Source: Xiphydria camelus (Eukaryota; Arthropoda; Insecta; Hymenoptera; Xiphydriidae). From it: 64,000 nt of DNA. How positions within the stretch are numbered: position 1 is the stretch's first letter; each line of letters starts with the position of its first letter. Location: the NCBI GenBank assembly GCA_963678675.1, contig OY783197.1, positions 11,032,304-11,096,303 on the forward strand, given 5' to 3'. Both the position numbers and the translations under genes were made by a program. Positions 45,994 to 56,600 of this stretch are shown here, piece after piece. Under the pieces are notes generated by a model. It was not told the origin of the DNA. It saw only the letters and a list, made by a program, of their open reading frames with translations, and made no database searches.

Positions 45994-46200
45994 AAGGCTG
46001 GGTCTCACTAGAACACTTTGATGGAGGCCACAAGTTGCCTTCAACTGGACAGTAAAATTTGCTCCCTGGGGAAACGAAATTTCTTACTGGCCTAATTGAC
46101 TGGAAGCGGCAACTTTTAAATCACACCGAGACATTTCACGGCAAATTTAGTGGCGTCAACCTGTGGCCTCCATCAAAGTATCCTAGTGAGACCCAGCCTT
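45994..46200. mobile_element. ~207 bp palindromic MITE in DIRS gag
   Basis: AAGGCTGGGTCTCACTAG and its inverse form the ends; TGTGGCCTCCATCAAAG pairs with its inverse. Younger than the DIRS insertion. Confidence 0.85.
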
Positions 46201-46445
46201 ACCGGCAATCCCATTACCAAAGGTAAAATAGAATTTCTTTGCTTTATCCACACGAAAAAGCGAAGTGCATCATTTCACACGAATTTTGCAGCCCCAATAA
46301 GGGCAATTTACTACCAGTATGCATTTTTTCCACACGAATTTTGCAGACCCACGGGGGTCAGTTGAATGCAAAAACGCATTATGATACAAGTATGGCAGAC
46401 CCAATAAGGGCAATTTAGTTCAAATAAAAGAACAATGAGTTCAAA

Positions 46446-46511
46446 CAGCTCCACGCGAGCGTACTGCCTTATCAACACAGCTCCACGCGAGCGTACTGCC
46501 TTATCAACAAA
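46446..46511. repeat. Tandem duplication, 2 x ~33 bp
   Basis: CAGCTCCACGCGAGCGTACT followed by GCCTTATCAACA occurs twice in a row. Confidence 0.9.
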
Positions 46512-47419
46512 GAATCCAAATGTTAGTTTTTTCCAGAGGCAGATTCTAATAAAGAAAACGAAATACGAAGTGTGCCAGCGAAGAAAACTTCTGATACACA
46601 AGATGGTAGTGACAAGGACATTCCGATACAGGTTGTCCCACCGGACGACGGCGAAGATTCTACAGAAGAAAGTCTGGAGGAAAATGCGATAGGTGATGAA
46701 ATTCTCAACTTATTGGGTGATGATCCCACTGCCTCTAGAGAGAATGCAATTGAGGCACACCCGGAGGTAGTGATTCGCTGGAAAGAGTTTATGAGGACAG
46801 GTTTGCCAGAGAAGGCTATGGAAATTTTGCTAAAAAGGTATTCACGAAATGGCGAATTGTACACGCAGCCTCCTAAAGTTAATGTGGAAATAATTCCAGC
46901 AATGACAGACATCTCAAAGAAACGAGATGAGCATTTCACTGTAACACAAGAATGTGTAGGTACGGCAATTGTATCACTAGCTGCTGCGGTATCGCTCTTA
47001 CTAGAGGACTCTGAAGAAGGAGTGGATCAGAAAAAATTGATTGAGTACCTGAGTGATACTGGAAAAATATTGATTGATGTTTTTCGCCAATAATCAAAAG
47101 CAAGAAAGTCGTTCATTACACCGCTAATGAAGAAAAGCATTAAACCCCTGGTGGATTCGCTGTCTCCAAGTGAGTGGCTTTATGGAGATAAGCTGGACGA
47201 ACAAATTAAAGAAGCAAAAACAATAGAAAGTGCATACCATACACTCAAAGCGTCTGACAAGAATGCTAAAAAACCTCTCCAGCGGTCGCAGGGAAACTGG
47301 TAGGGCCCGTCTGTGCAGTACAGGCAGGCGGGCGGTTCCCCCCGCCCCCGGTACGGCGGTTACCAGAGGAGGCAGTTCTTGAGGTTCAAGCCACGAACTC
47401 AGTAACGATCGAGCCAATC

Positions 47420-48420
47420 CAGTCGAGAGAAAAGTCGATCAACGAGGAGTTCGACCAAGAAATAGAGGAGGTAAGAAATATAGGAGGCAGATTGAGTTGG
47501 TTTTATGAAGAGTGGAAGAAAATATCAGCAGACCGTTATGTATTAAACTGTGTCAAGGGTTTTATGATCCCTTTCAAGAATATTCCACAGCAGCATAAAC
47601 CTCCTGAGCAACATTCTTGGAATAAGAAGGAGTTCTCTCAACTGAGTTTAGAAATTGAAAGTTTATTAGCAAAAAAAGCAATTGAGGAGTGCGAGTCATG
47701 TGATGACCAGTTTCTCTCACCAGTTTTTCTGGTTAAATTCTGCTCATATTAAATTTAAAGAAGCTAAATAAATTTATTGATGCTCCTCACTTTAAGATGG
47801 AGGATATTAGGTCGGTAAGAAATCTGGTAACTCGCGATGGTTTTATGGCGACACTTGACCTGAAAGACGCCTACTTTGCGGTACCGGTCCACGAGAATAG
47901 TAGGAAGTATCTTTGCTTCGTCTTCAAAGATAAAATATATAAATTTATGTGTCTCTCATTTGGATTAAGCTATAGTCCTTATGTTTTTACAACATATGTT
48001 CTGAAGGAAAGAAGTTTTCTTCCAATTATTTATTTAGATGATATCTTTTTTATTACCAAAAAATTTAAAGACTGCGAGTATAATGTATTACAGTAAAAAA
48101 AATGCTTACTGGAAAAACTTGGCTTTGTTATAAATGAGGAAAAAAGTTCACTAATTCCAGCGAAAAAGTGTAAGTTCCTGGGATTTATAATTAATTCCGT
48201 TGATTATACTATTGAGCTTACGGATAAAAAGAAAAATCAAATAAAGATATTATTGAGATAATTTACTGTAGGAAGTGTGTGTAAGATTAGAGATTTCGCG
48301 CAGTTGCTAGGGGTTCTAAATGCTGTATGCCCTGCAGTAGATTATGGTCTTGTACATTCTAAAAGATTAGAAAGAGACAAATTCCTTGCATCACTTATTA
48401 GTGACGATAATTATGGAACA
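47420..48420 (+). pseudogene. DIRS reverse transcriptase
   Basis: Starts GGRLSWFYEEWKKISADRYV, then IPFKNIPQ; RT motifs: ILNLKKLNKFID, ATLDLKDAYFAVPVHE (catalytic Asp pair region), FMCLSFGLSYSPYVFT, IIYLDDIFF (the YLDD box, near 48030-48050) and CKFLGFIINS. A frameshift near 47745 with loss of the usual KPDGS segment, a short deletion before RSFLPIIYLDD and stops at 48094 and 48258 inactivate it. Copies element RNA in the family's life cycle. Confidence 0.9.
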
Positions 48421-48815
48421 AAATGTTATTAAAAAATAGGTTGAAGGAGGATCTTGACTGGTGGATGATTCACAGCCAGTTAGGTGTAAACCCAATACGC
48501 AATTCAAATTATGCGATCGAAATTTTTTCCGATGCCTCATTGAGTGGATGGGGTGCTTACTGCAATGAGCAATCAGCCAATGGTTGGTGGAATAAGGAAG
48601 AAAAAAAGCGTCACATAAACTACTTAGAGCTTCTAGCAGCATTTATTGCTTTGAAAATTTTCGCCTCTAACTTACAAAATTACCAAGTACTCCTGAGATC
48701 GGATAACACGACTGCTATCGCCTATATTGACAAAACTGGAGGCGGCCATTTTCCAATTCTCAATGAGTTAGCTCGACAGATATGGCTATGGAGCGAAGAA
48801 CGACATATCTAGCTT
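48421..48815 (+). pseudogene. DIRS RNase H domain
   Basis: Plus-strand IEIFSDASLSGWGAYCNE (first Asp), INYLELLAAFIAL (Glu), VLLRSDNTTAIAYIDKTGG (Asp) fit the retroelement RNase H catalytic set. The frame is open over about 129 codons; stop follows RHI at 48810-48812, where the family normally continues. Confidence 0.9.
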
Positions 48816-49330
48816 CATGCGTCGTATATCCCATCACAGGATAATGTTCAGGCAGATAGAGCTTCCAGGGTCTCAAACATTGATACGGAGTGGGAAATAT
48901 CTGATGAAAAATTCGAGGAAATCAATAGTAGATTCGGTCCATTTAGCATTGATTTATTTGCGACTTTTGCGAATAAAAAGGTCAGTAGGTTTTGCTCAAG
49001 GTATCCCAACCCAGAGGTTTTCAAAGTGGACGCTTTCACGGTATCGTGGAGACGGGAAAACCTATACGCGTTTCCCCCGTTTGCACTAATCTTACCAACA
49101 TTATAAAAACTCATCACCGACAGAGCTGAAGGCGTGGTTGTGGTGCCATACTGGCCGACTCAACCATGGTATCCTCTATTTAAATTGCTGCTCAGAGGTT
49201 TGCCACTGATATTCAAACCAAATAAAAATCTTCTGGTTTCACCGTGTAGGATAAAGACACACCCACTAGCGAGGACACTTTCATTGGTGACCGGGAAATT
49301 GTCAGGTAAGCATTTTTAAATAAAGGACTC
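48816..49330 (+). pseudogene. DIRS methylase-like region
   Basis: Fragments YIPSQDNVQADRASR, then FGPFSIDLFATFANKK, RYPNPEVFKVDAF, YAFPPFAL and VVVPYWPTQPWYPL. The IDLFA...AFPPF...VVPYWPTQPWWP pattern is that of DIRS elements between RNase H and recombinase. A frameshift near 48815 and a stop after LILPTL disrupt it. Confidence 0.8.
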
Positions 49331-49348
49331 ACTGAGGATGCGGTAGAC

Positions 49349-50257
49349 ATTATGGTAGACTCGATTTCTTCGGCTACCATGAAGCAATATGAATGCTCAC
49401 TGAAGCAGTGGTATTTTTTCACCAAAGAAAATGGATATGAGTTGTTTAACACAGACACCTCTAAGGTAATTGAGTTCCTTACTAAACGGTACCAAGGGGG
49501 TACCATGTATGGTACACTAAACTCTGATAGAGCAGCGATAGCTCTCATAACTTCAAAACAATTTTCGGGTGATAAATTAATATCCTGATTTATGCGTGGT
49601 ATTTTCAAAAAACGACCCACGAAACCAAAATATGACACCACATGGAATGCTGATATGGTATTGACATATATGGAAAAGTTATCTACTAAAAGCCCACTGA
49701 AAATGAAAGAATTAGCGGAAAAAAAATTACTCTACTCGCGTGCTCACCACCGCACATCGGTTGCAAATAATGGCATCTCAATCAATATTGAAGATATCAA
49801 AATTACAGAATCAAAAATTGAAATAAGAATTCCATCTTTGGTCAAGACTTCTAAACCAGGATCTGTTCATCCCAACTTAGTCCTACTTTTCTTCAAAGAT
49901 AATGAGAGTTTATGTGCGTCCAGGGCTCTTTTGGAGTACACTGAGTTGACAAAACCATTAAGAGGGGATCATAAAAATGTATTCATCTCTACGCTTCAAC
50001 CACGTAAACCGGTGACAGCACAGACTCTGTCTCACTGGGTGAAGAATTTTTTTAAGAAGGCTGGTGTAAACACGAAGATTTTTTCAGCATATAGCGCCAA
50101 ACATGCAGCGGTCTCCACGGCGTTCAGCATGGGAGTTGACATTGACACTATTAGACGTACAGCTGGGTGGTCTAAGAGATCAGATATGTTTAAGTTTTAC
50201 AATAGAACAATTCAGGTTGAACATGATACTTTTGCTCTTTCGGTTCTTAAGAAATAA
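49349..50257 (+). pseudogene. DIRS tyrosine recombinase
   Basis: One frame of about 300 codons with a single in-frame TGA (49586-49588). The N-terminal SAM-like part contains ATMKQYECSLKQWYFF and VIEFLTKRYQ; the catalytic part has LLYSRAHHRTS (first Arg region), AQTLSHWVKNFFKKAG, and the C-terminal box AYSAKHAAVSTAFSMG, RRTAGWS, FKFYNRT. Related elements typically read H-S-T-R where this reads Y-S-A-K, so two of the conserved catalytic residues are replaced. FY supplies the nucleophile position. The family enzyme integrates circular DNA. Confidence 0.85.
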
Positions 50258-50398
50258 ATATAAGTGCTTGAAAATTTCATCTTTCAACGTTACTTTGTTT
50301 GGATTTGTCTGTATGAAAATAATAAATACATACAAGTTGATAGAAAACTAAAAATAACAAAATAGATGAAAAAAATTTGAACACAAACTCTGAATATC

Positions 50399-50520
50399 TA
50401 CAAGTAATCATTGAGAACGAGACGTCGTAGTATAATTGAACGATCAAATGAGCCCGCCGAAGGCGGGCGAAATTCGATCGTGATTATACGAAGACGTCTC
50501 GTTCGAAGATGATTACCTAC
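50399..50520. repeat. DIRS internal complementary region
   Basis: 50399-50434 is the inverse of the left ITR edge; 50431-50520 is the inverse of the right edge including its extension (50755-50838, AATGAGCCCGCCGAAGGCG). Joining inverse copies of both outer edges is the diagnostic DIRS arrangement used to circularise the cDNA. Confidence 0.85.
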
Positions 50521-50654
50521 CACTCGTAATTAGTAAGCATTATAAACATCAATGAATTATTTAATAAGAAATGTTACGTTTCCCCTCTTTACCCGTAATC
50601 ATCAAAAAAAATAAATACTGCGTACATTTTTTAACAGGTAATCTATAAACATAA

Positions 50655-50838
50655 TGATGTACAGAGTGCCACGCCTAAGACAGTGGCGCCGACCGCGGGA
50701 AATTTTAATTCTGGTACTCTGAAGTTGTGGATTTGGGCATAGCTAACGCTACTACAAGTAATCATTGAGAACGAGACGTCGTAGTATAATCACGATCGAA
50801 TTTCGCTCGCCTTCGGCGGGCTCATTTGATCATTCAAT
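50655..50838 (+). repeat. DIRS right inverted terminal repeat and extension
   Basis: 50655-50790 pairs with the left ITR. 50791-50838 (CACGATCGAATTTCGC onwards) is the right-only extension. Confidence 0.9.
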
Positions 50839-50957
50839 TATACCAAGTGATTTGCAAGTTGGGCGACAGATGTGTAAAGGATTAATCGAAGCTCTTATTC
50901 GCACTTATGCGTCTCTTACATCGCCCCCTTTGAAAAATATATTTGGTATAGACTTTT
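50839..50957. repeat. Right end of the interrupted long-inverted-repeat element
   Basis: ATACCAAGTGATTTGCAAGT through AATATATTTGGTAT is the inverse of 44703-44850. Confidence 0.75.
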
Positions 50958-51340
50958 GGCACTACATTCGAATATTCATACTTTTTTACGTGAATTTTGT
51001 TTGGAAGGGGTACAAGGCGAGGACGAAACAAGGAGTGAAATTGTTATTGAGCTTTTCGTCGCCACCATTATTAATGGGTTATTTTTTAAGTTGCCCCGTA
51101 TAGTCCTTAGCGTATTGTTTTTACATTTTTAATGTATTTTGGGGGATATCACTAGTTTTTTGAAAAATATTTATAACTTATGTGGATTTACTTTTCCATT
51201 TCCATATCTTCTGACAATTCAATATACTTTTGCATTGTCAAAATTTCACCTATTTTAACCTATTTAACATCATTTCCGAGAAGATTGCATCACAACTCAT
51301 TATTTATAGTATCTTATGTCATTAGGCGTAAATCCGAGGT
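50958..51340. other. No recognisable gene
   Basis: Unique-looking sequence. Confidence 0.5.
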
Positions 51341-51432
51341 TTTTTTAGACTGTGTTTAATTAGGCTATAGCACGAGGCATGGTGGGGGAGCGAGGCTCGC
51401 CTTCGGCTACGATCTAAACACAGTCTTAAAAA
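51341..51432. repeat. Imperfect hairpin
   Basis: AGACTGTGTTTA pairs with TAAACACAGTCT; GCGAGGCTCGCCTTCGGC lies near the loop. Confidence 0.55.
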
Positions 51433-51774
51433 TCCGAGGATTTCAGCCGAATGACATATACTATTTTTTCTCACGAATGCCCATTTCTCAAAACAAAACA
51501 TATGCACGGCTCAATTCACGTTGCGTTCATCAGTTTGAAAAAAGGACCCACTTCGGACTAAGCAATCGCGCCAGTCTGAGTAAAGTACTTTTGACAGCCT
51601 GCGGACTCCTGCTCGGTGTCACGCGGGAAAAACGCCATCTTACGGTCTAAAAATAGGCTAGAAAAGGCTTCGAAATGGGCATGAGGAAAAATAAATTGTC
51701 AACTCACGTTCTTCAATAATACTGCTACGGGTGAACATTCAATTCTTTAAGTCTATGCATAGTCTTCAAATTTT
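51433..51774. other. No recognisable gene
   Basis: No coherent frame or repeat. Confidence 0.5.
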
Positions 51775-53430
51775 CCCTATTTCTTTGCATTTCCCGCAGT
51801 TTCCTCTTCACTTCGCCGTATTTTCCACCGTTTCCGAGATATTTGCAAAATGTTATTGTTTAACACGTTGAGCGCCACGTGTCCACCCGTGGTCAATTTT
51901 GCTACAATTAAATATGCCCACGGTGGGTACGTGGCGCTTAATGTGTTAAAAAATTACATAGGCCTGCGTGTCAATAACTTATAAAATGTGGATTGAATTT
52001 TTCAACTGATGTTGGGCATTTAAGTGATGCTGATTTCAAATCTGGTTTTAGTTTTTTTCTATCACATAAGGTTTTTGAACAAAATAGTACCACAATGGAA
52101 AAAGTATGAATATTTATATATATTTAGGATAAACTGAAACAATCATAATAAAATTAAAAAATTAATAATAAAACCCCGAAAATATAATTTTTTAAAAATT
52201 CATAGACTTTAGACAGTCAACATCTGTTTGAATCCCATATCGACACTAAATTACATCGCGTTCAAGGCATTGTTATAAAGCGAGTGTATCAAACCGGGGA
52301 ATCCCCGACTTATTCGGTTACTTCTGGTAAATTCTCAATAGATGTGAAATTTAAAATGAAATTTTAAGGCGTATCTCTCTCTCACAGTTTTCGAACAAAA
52401 AGAAGGAATTTAATTTAATTTGCTTGGAATATTTAAAGATAATACCTAAACATTGGTTTGCAAAAAAAACGTTACGTGATAAAACAAAATTGGGTTAGTT
52501 TAGTTCATTATAAGTCCTAATTAGATGAAAAAATTAAAATAGCTTGATCACAATTTTTCGCAGGCCTGTGTTATCGATACGCTCTGTTCGGTGATGCTAT
52601 CGCTATTGAACGTTCGACCCCCTTTATAAAACTGCTAAATTTTCTCCGTTTCGCCGTATCTATCCACATTTCCGAGATATCTGCATTTATTTATTATTTA
52701 ACCAAATTTTCGACTTGAACAGTTCGATAATAAAATTGCGGTTTAGGATTCAACTTTCTACGTACCGTCTCAAAGTTTTCTCCGCTTCCTCGTATCTTTC
52801 ATCGGTTCCAAGATATTTGCTTACGTTTATTGTTTAAACAAATTATCGATTCGTTTTCTACGGTAAAATTAATGAAATATAAACTTCGACCTCCTTCGAA
52901 ACCCCAATATTTTCTCCGTTCTGTCGTATCTCTTACCGTTTCCGAGATATTTGCAAAAGTTTATTGTCTAAACAAATTGCCAAACAATTTATCGACTCGC
53001 TATGTACGGAAATACCATCACTGCAGAAAGTTCAACCCTCTAGACGATACCCGCAAATTTTATCCGTTTTTCTGTATCTCTGATTGTTTCAAAGATACTT
53101 GCATAAGTTTATTATTTAAATAAATTTTTCATTCGCTCTCTTCGGTAATGTTATCACGGCTAATAATTCGATTCCCTTCGTAACTCTACAATTCTCTCCG
53201 TTTCATTGTATGTCTTACCGTTTCCGAGATATTTGCAAAAGTGTATTGTCTAAACAAATGTGCAGTAATACTATCACGGCTGAAAGTTCAACCCTCTAGA
53301 CGAGGCCCCCGAATGTTGTCTATTTCGCCGTATCTTTTACTATTTTCGAGATATTTACATAAATTCATTGTTTCAACAAATTATCGATTCAAGTTGATTG
53401 ATAATACCTCCATTGTTGAAGGTTCAGAAA
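51775..53430 (+). repeat. Degenerate ~155 bp tandem array, interrupted
   Basis: Units recur near 51810, 52640, 52780, 52910, 53060, 53195 and 53320 with TTTCTCCGTTTCGCCGTATC, ACCGTTTCCGAGATATTTGC and TTTATTGTTTAAACAAATT landmarks. A hairpin (51860-51948) and ~600 bp of other sequence separate the first unit from the rest. Confidence 0.75.
51860..51948. mobile_element. 89 bp hairpin MITE, TTAACACGTT ends
   Basis: TAACACGTTGAGCGCCACGT and its inverse. The same end motif (TTAACGCGTTCACGCC, TTAACACATTCACTGCC) appears at 7465, 9610, 39475 and 42400. Confidence 0.75.
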
Positions 53431-53774
53431 TATTAATAACTTCTGATCTGGCAGTTTTCCCAAATTTCTTGATGTCTGATTATTATTATGTTATGTTGTA
53501 ATATTCTTAGTTTTTAATTTTTACGTCAATATCCACACAAAACAATGATATAAAAACACACTACATACATTTATTTCCTTGACTACGTATATTCGCTATA
53601 TATATATAATATTTCGGAGTAACTGTTAATTTTACTCTAACTATGCGCTATAAAAGAAAATAAACTCGATCTCGTGTTTTAAACAAGAGTAGGTTGTTCA
53701 TTCTTAGCATCGGTCGGTATATGATTATCCATAACATCGCTCGGTACTTATATGATTATTATTGTCGCCTAGCG
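53431..53774. other. No recognisable gene
   Basis: AT-rich, unassigned. Confidence 0.5.
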
Positions 53775-54360
53775 GAGAAAGGAGCGGACGAATTTTTTGA
53801 AGTTAACATCGAGTTTCCACTGAAGGTACGAAGACGACTATAATGAAATTAGATTAGCAGGGAAATTAGATTATTTTTGATGAATCATCTCTAGAACCCG
53901 TTTATCGATTTGATGATGCATAGGCTCGATGGAAAGTGCCGGTCCCAGACTAGGGTAGAAGCACCAGTGAATGAACGGCACCAGTGAATGAACACTTCAA
54001 TGTATTAATTTCATAATTTGAAACGTCTTACTTAGGTACTCAGAAATAAAAACCTCACCTTGAAAGCGGAAGAAGGTGCCGACGGATTTTTTAAAATTAG
54101 TATCGAGTTTCTCCTGAAGATATGAAGACGACTATGACAAAATTTTAGTTTTTAAAGATTAGCAAGGTTTATCTTTGACGAATCATATCTCTAGAACTCG
54201 TTTATTGATTTAGTGCTGCATATGCTCGATTTCAATTGAGCCTTGCTAATCTTCAAAAACAAAATTTTCGTTACAGTCATCTTCGTATCTTCAGGGGAAA
54301 CTCGATACTAATTTCAAAAAATCCGTCTGCTCCTTCTTCCGCTTCCAAGCGCGGGTCCCA
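53775..54360. repeat. Three copies of a ~170 bp repeat, two direct and one inverted
   Basis: Landmarks ATCGAGTTTC.CCTGAAG and GAAGACGACTAT occur at 53806, 54095 and, inverted, at 54270-54320. Copies 2 and 3 form a ~300 bp hairpin. A doubled CACCAGTGAATGAAC lies at 53962-53992. Confidence 0.75.
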
Positions 54361-56120
54361 GACTATGTGATATTAATTTCCTCATTACAGTTATAAACTA
54401 TACACAGAGTATATACATATAGCTCGAATCTCTCGCCTCGGGCGGGCGCTACACTTTTTTTTAGTCCTTGGCGCGAGTCTTATTGGAGGTTTGTGATAAT
54501 TAATTTGTCAGTTAGAATCTTTCAGTTTTAGTTTTAAATTCAGAATTAGATATCCAAATTAATCCTAAAAATCAGTATTTACAAAAAATGTTGAAGAAAT
54601 TGGCCGCTTGAAAATTAGAAAAAAAAAAAGAAATTCTCATCCGAGTAGCTCGTTAATATCTCATAATTTTAATATTTTTTTTATTTTATATGTAGAACAA
54701 CGAAAATTCCAATTAAAAAGCAGCAACTCAATATCCAGATATAATAAATGAATATGAAATTCAAATTAATTTATGCATATGTTGATGATCCTTGTAGCAC
54801 TAAAATAAATAGCGGAAGTTTCTAATCTCAACGAGCTCTATAACGATTATAACAATGAGAATATCGAATACAATTTCAAAAAACGAAAACTACCTTTAAA
54901 TCTCATGAATAACGCACGTCATAAAAAATTTGTCCTTCTTTATAATAAAAAGGTTTTCTTCCGAAAGATTTTTTCGTAGATCCACGAACAACGGAGACAA
55001 GCTACATGGTAGATTACAATGCTTGACTCTGTATATAAAAAGAGAATGTATCCATATTAACAACATAATTTGAATAAGGTATTCACTTATTTATCCTAAA
55101 AAGCTTATGTCGATACCTAAATGAATTGTTGGACGAACCAGAGAAATTGGTATTAATGATATTAAATGAAAACAAAATATCAAATGTTAAAATTATTTAC
55201 ATAGGATTAAAAGAGTACAAAATTTACGAGAAAACAATATTTTTACTTATATGAGATGCTTTCTCGTTACATTATAAATCATTTTGAATACAAATGTTAA
55301 CGCTATTTGGCAAACACATATATACAAATAAACCGTTAGCTACAATAAGTATGGCGCTCGGTATAAAGAATGTGCAATGGGAAAGCTGTTACTCACTCTT
55401 TCATAATTTCATTTAACATTTGCATGATTATTGAAATCTGTTCATATTAAAGAATAACTTTAAATATTTAAAAAACACTGAGGTATTTCATAATTTCAAC
55501 AGAGAATAATTGATTCTTCTCAAGCATCTACAGTATAATCTTCCATTAGTTACTAAGTTCATCAGATTCAAGTTATTACAGATAACGGTTATTTCAACTT
55601 TCTTGACGTTTCGATTCATATCCTTGTCAAAAAACGACTTATACGAGAATCTAAAACATACAATTTACCTGATGCTTTAGTTAGATCAAGTCAACGAATG
55701 CCTTTATTTAACAATATAATTTATTAGTTACTAGTCTGTTTCACGAATTCTCTTTCCATAACTTTCATACTCTTAATATATTCACTTCTTTTGATAGTAA
55801 TCGCGGTCTACTTGTAGACGTTTCTATAACTGCAAGATAGGTAGAAAGCTTTAAGAAAGTAATATTTTTTTTGTCACTTTAATTTAGGTATAAAGAAAAT
55901 GTACAATTTCGTATGACATTGATAGAATAGTAATTTTCCATAAAAACGTTGTTTTAGTAGAAACTCACGTTCTACTTCAACCGCGGCAATAAATAATTAA
56001 CTAAAAATTAATTAAAATTTTCAATACAAGCTGGTGAATAGAAAAGTTTGTTTCTTAAAACTCTGATAGAGTACCTATAGGTTATTAAAAGAGGTTTAAA
56101 GGAAAATGATGTTGACTTAC
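54361..56120. other. Unique AT-rich sequence, probably intron
   Basis: No repeats shared with the rest of the window and no coding frame. It lies just 3' (minus strand) of the candidate signal-peptide exon. Confidence 0.5.
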
Positions 56121-56202
56121 GTATAGCCAATATAAGAAACACAGAAAAAATTGAAAAAAATGCGATGCACTGAGTCAAAGATATTAACGATGATCGCGCC
56201 AT
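56121..56202 (-). CDS. Candidate first coding exon: signal peptide (possibly of the Skeletor-like gene)
   Basis: Minus-strand ATG at 56200-56202, then MARSSLISLTQCIAFFSIFS and VFLILAI: a short polar start followed by a ~17-residue hydrophobic core, as in a signal peptide. It ends at C followed by a strong donor GTAAGT (56115-56120), phase 1. The DM13 exon at 17194 also starts in phase 1; splicing would give a CAA codon (Gln) before PCSGTYYGK. That an N-terminal signal peptide directly precedes DM13 fits Skeletor. An upstream in-frame ATG at 56275-56277 exists, but the shorter start gives the clean signal peptide. The link over ~38.9 kb is inference. Confidence 0.6.
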
Positions 56203-56358
56203 AACGTCTTCGCAGTTACTGTTTCTGAAAGTAGCTGCCGGCGATCCAGCTAGCTTTGCCAATCCCACTACGATCATTACCTTACACTGCTTCAGTTTAG
56301 CTCCTTGCCTTACCGTTCTCCCGTTGTCCTCTTTCTTTCATACCCACACACGCGCGCG

Positions 56359-56401
<43 letters not shown>

Positions 56402-56600
56402 CAACTCTATCCCTCTCTTCTCCCCTCTTTTCCCCTTTCCATATATACACATACACTCTCCGACTCACTTGTTCTTTCTCACTCTCTTACTACAAGAGAG
56501 GAGTGTAAGTGCGGAGAGGGAAAGGAACCCCGACTGACAATTATTTATATACGTTGAAGTACAAGTCTAAGTAACTTGTAGGAGGTTGGAAGGTGAATGG
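56203..56600 (-). promoter_or_regulatory. Possible 5' UTR/promoter region of the signal-peptide exon
   Basis: Contains pyrimidine-rich DNA, a CA/CG microsatellite (56344-56399) and, on the minus strand, GTATATAAATA at about 56544-56554. No initiator at a convincing distance. Confidence 0.25.
56344..56399. repeat. (CG)n/(CA)n microsatellite
   Basis: Alternating CG then CA dinucleotides. Frames reading through it as Arg/Thr-His repeats are artefacts. Confidence 0.95.

Larger units (their letters stand above)
45807..47404 (+). pseudogene. DIRS gag-like ORF1
   Basis: Begins with a basic RS/RK-rich part (KISKRKGSRFHSRD, RKRLKSEERLDKMQSQL), is cut by a MITE and extra sequence, and resumes near 46545 with an acidic stretch, then IGDEILNLLGDDP, HPEVVIRWKEFMRTGL, QPPKVNVEI and a C-terminal part LFG-like WLYGDKL, AYHTLKASDKN (47150-47290) and RRQFLRFK. 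This matches the general plan of DIRS Gag proteins, which package element RNA. A stop at 47091-47093 and another near 47303 break it. Confidence 0.75.
45600..50838 (+). mobile_element. DIRS-like tyrosine-recombinase retrotransposon, nearly complete
   Basis: Inverted terminal repeats of ~130 bp (45601-45729 and 50655-50790, TACTACGACGTCTCG outwards), a 48 bp right-hand extension (50791-50838) and an internal complementary region (50399-50520). Gene order is gag, RT, RNase H, a methylase-like region and a tyrosine recombinase, all plus strand. There is no LTR, integrase or target duplication, as expected for DIRS. Frameshifts, in-frame stops and a MITE in gag make it inactive. It interrupts the right arm of a long-inverted-repeat element. 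Confidence 0.9.

Noticed and set aside
46523..46939. 138-codon minus-strand frame
   Set aside because: Antisense shadow of DIRS gag, which has recognisable family motifs on the plus strand.
56540..56556. TATA box for the signal-peptide exon
   Set aside because: GTATATAAATA is present on the minus strand, but the nearest TCAGT initiator is only about 14 bases downstream, too close to be convincing.
56305..56557. Two open frames across the CA/CG microsatellite
   Set aside because: Translation of a dinucleotide repeat.
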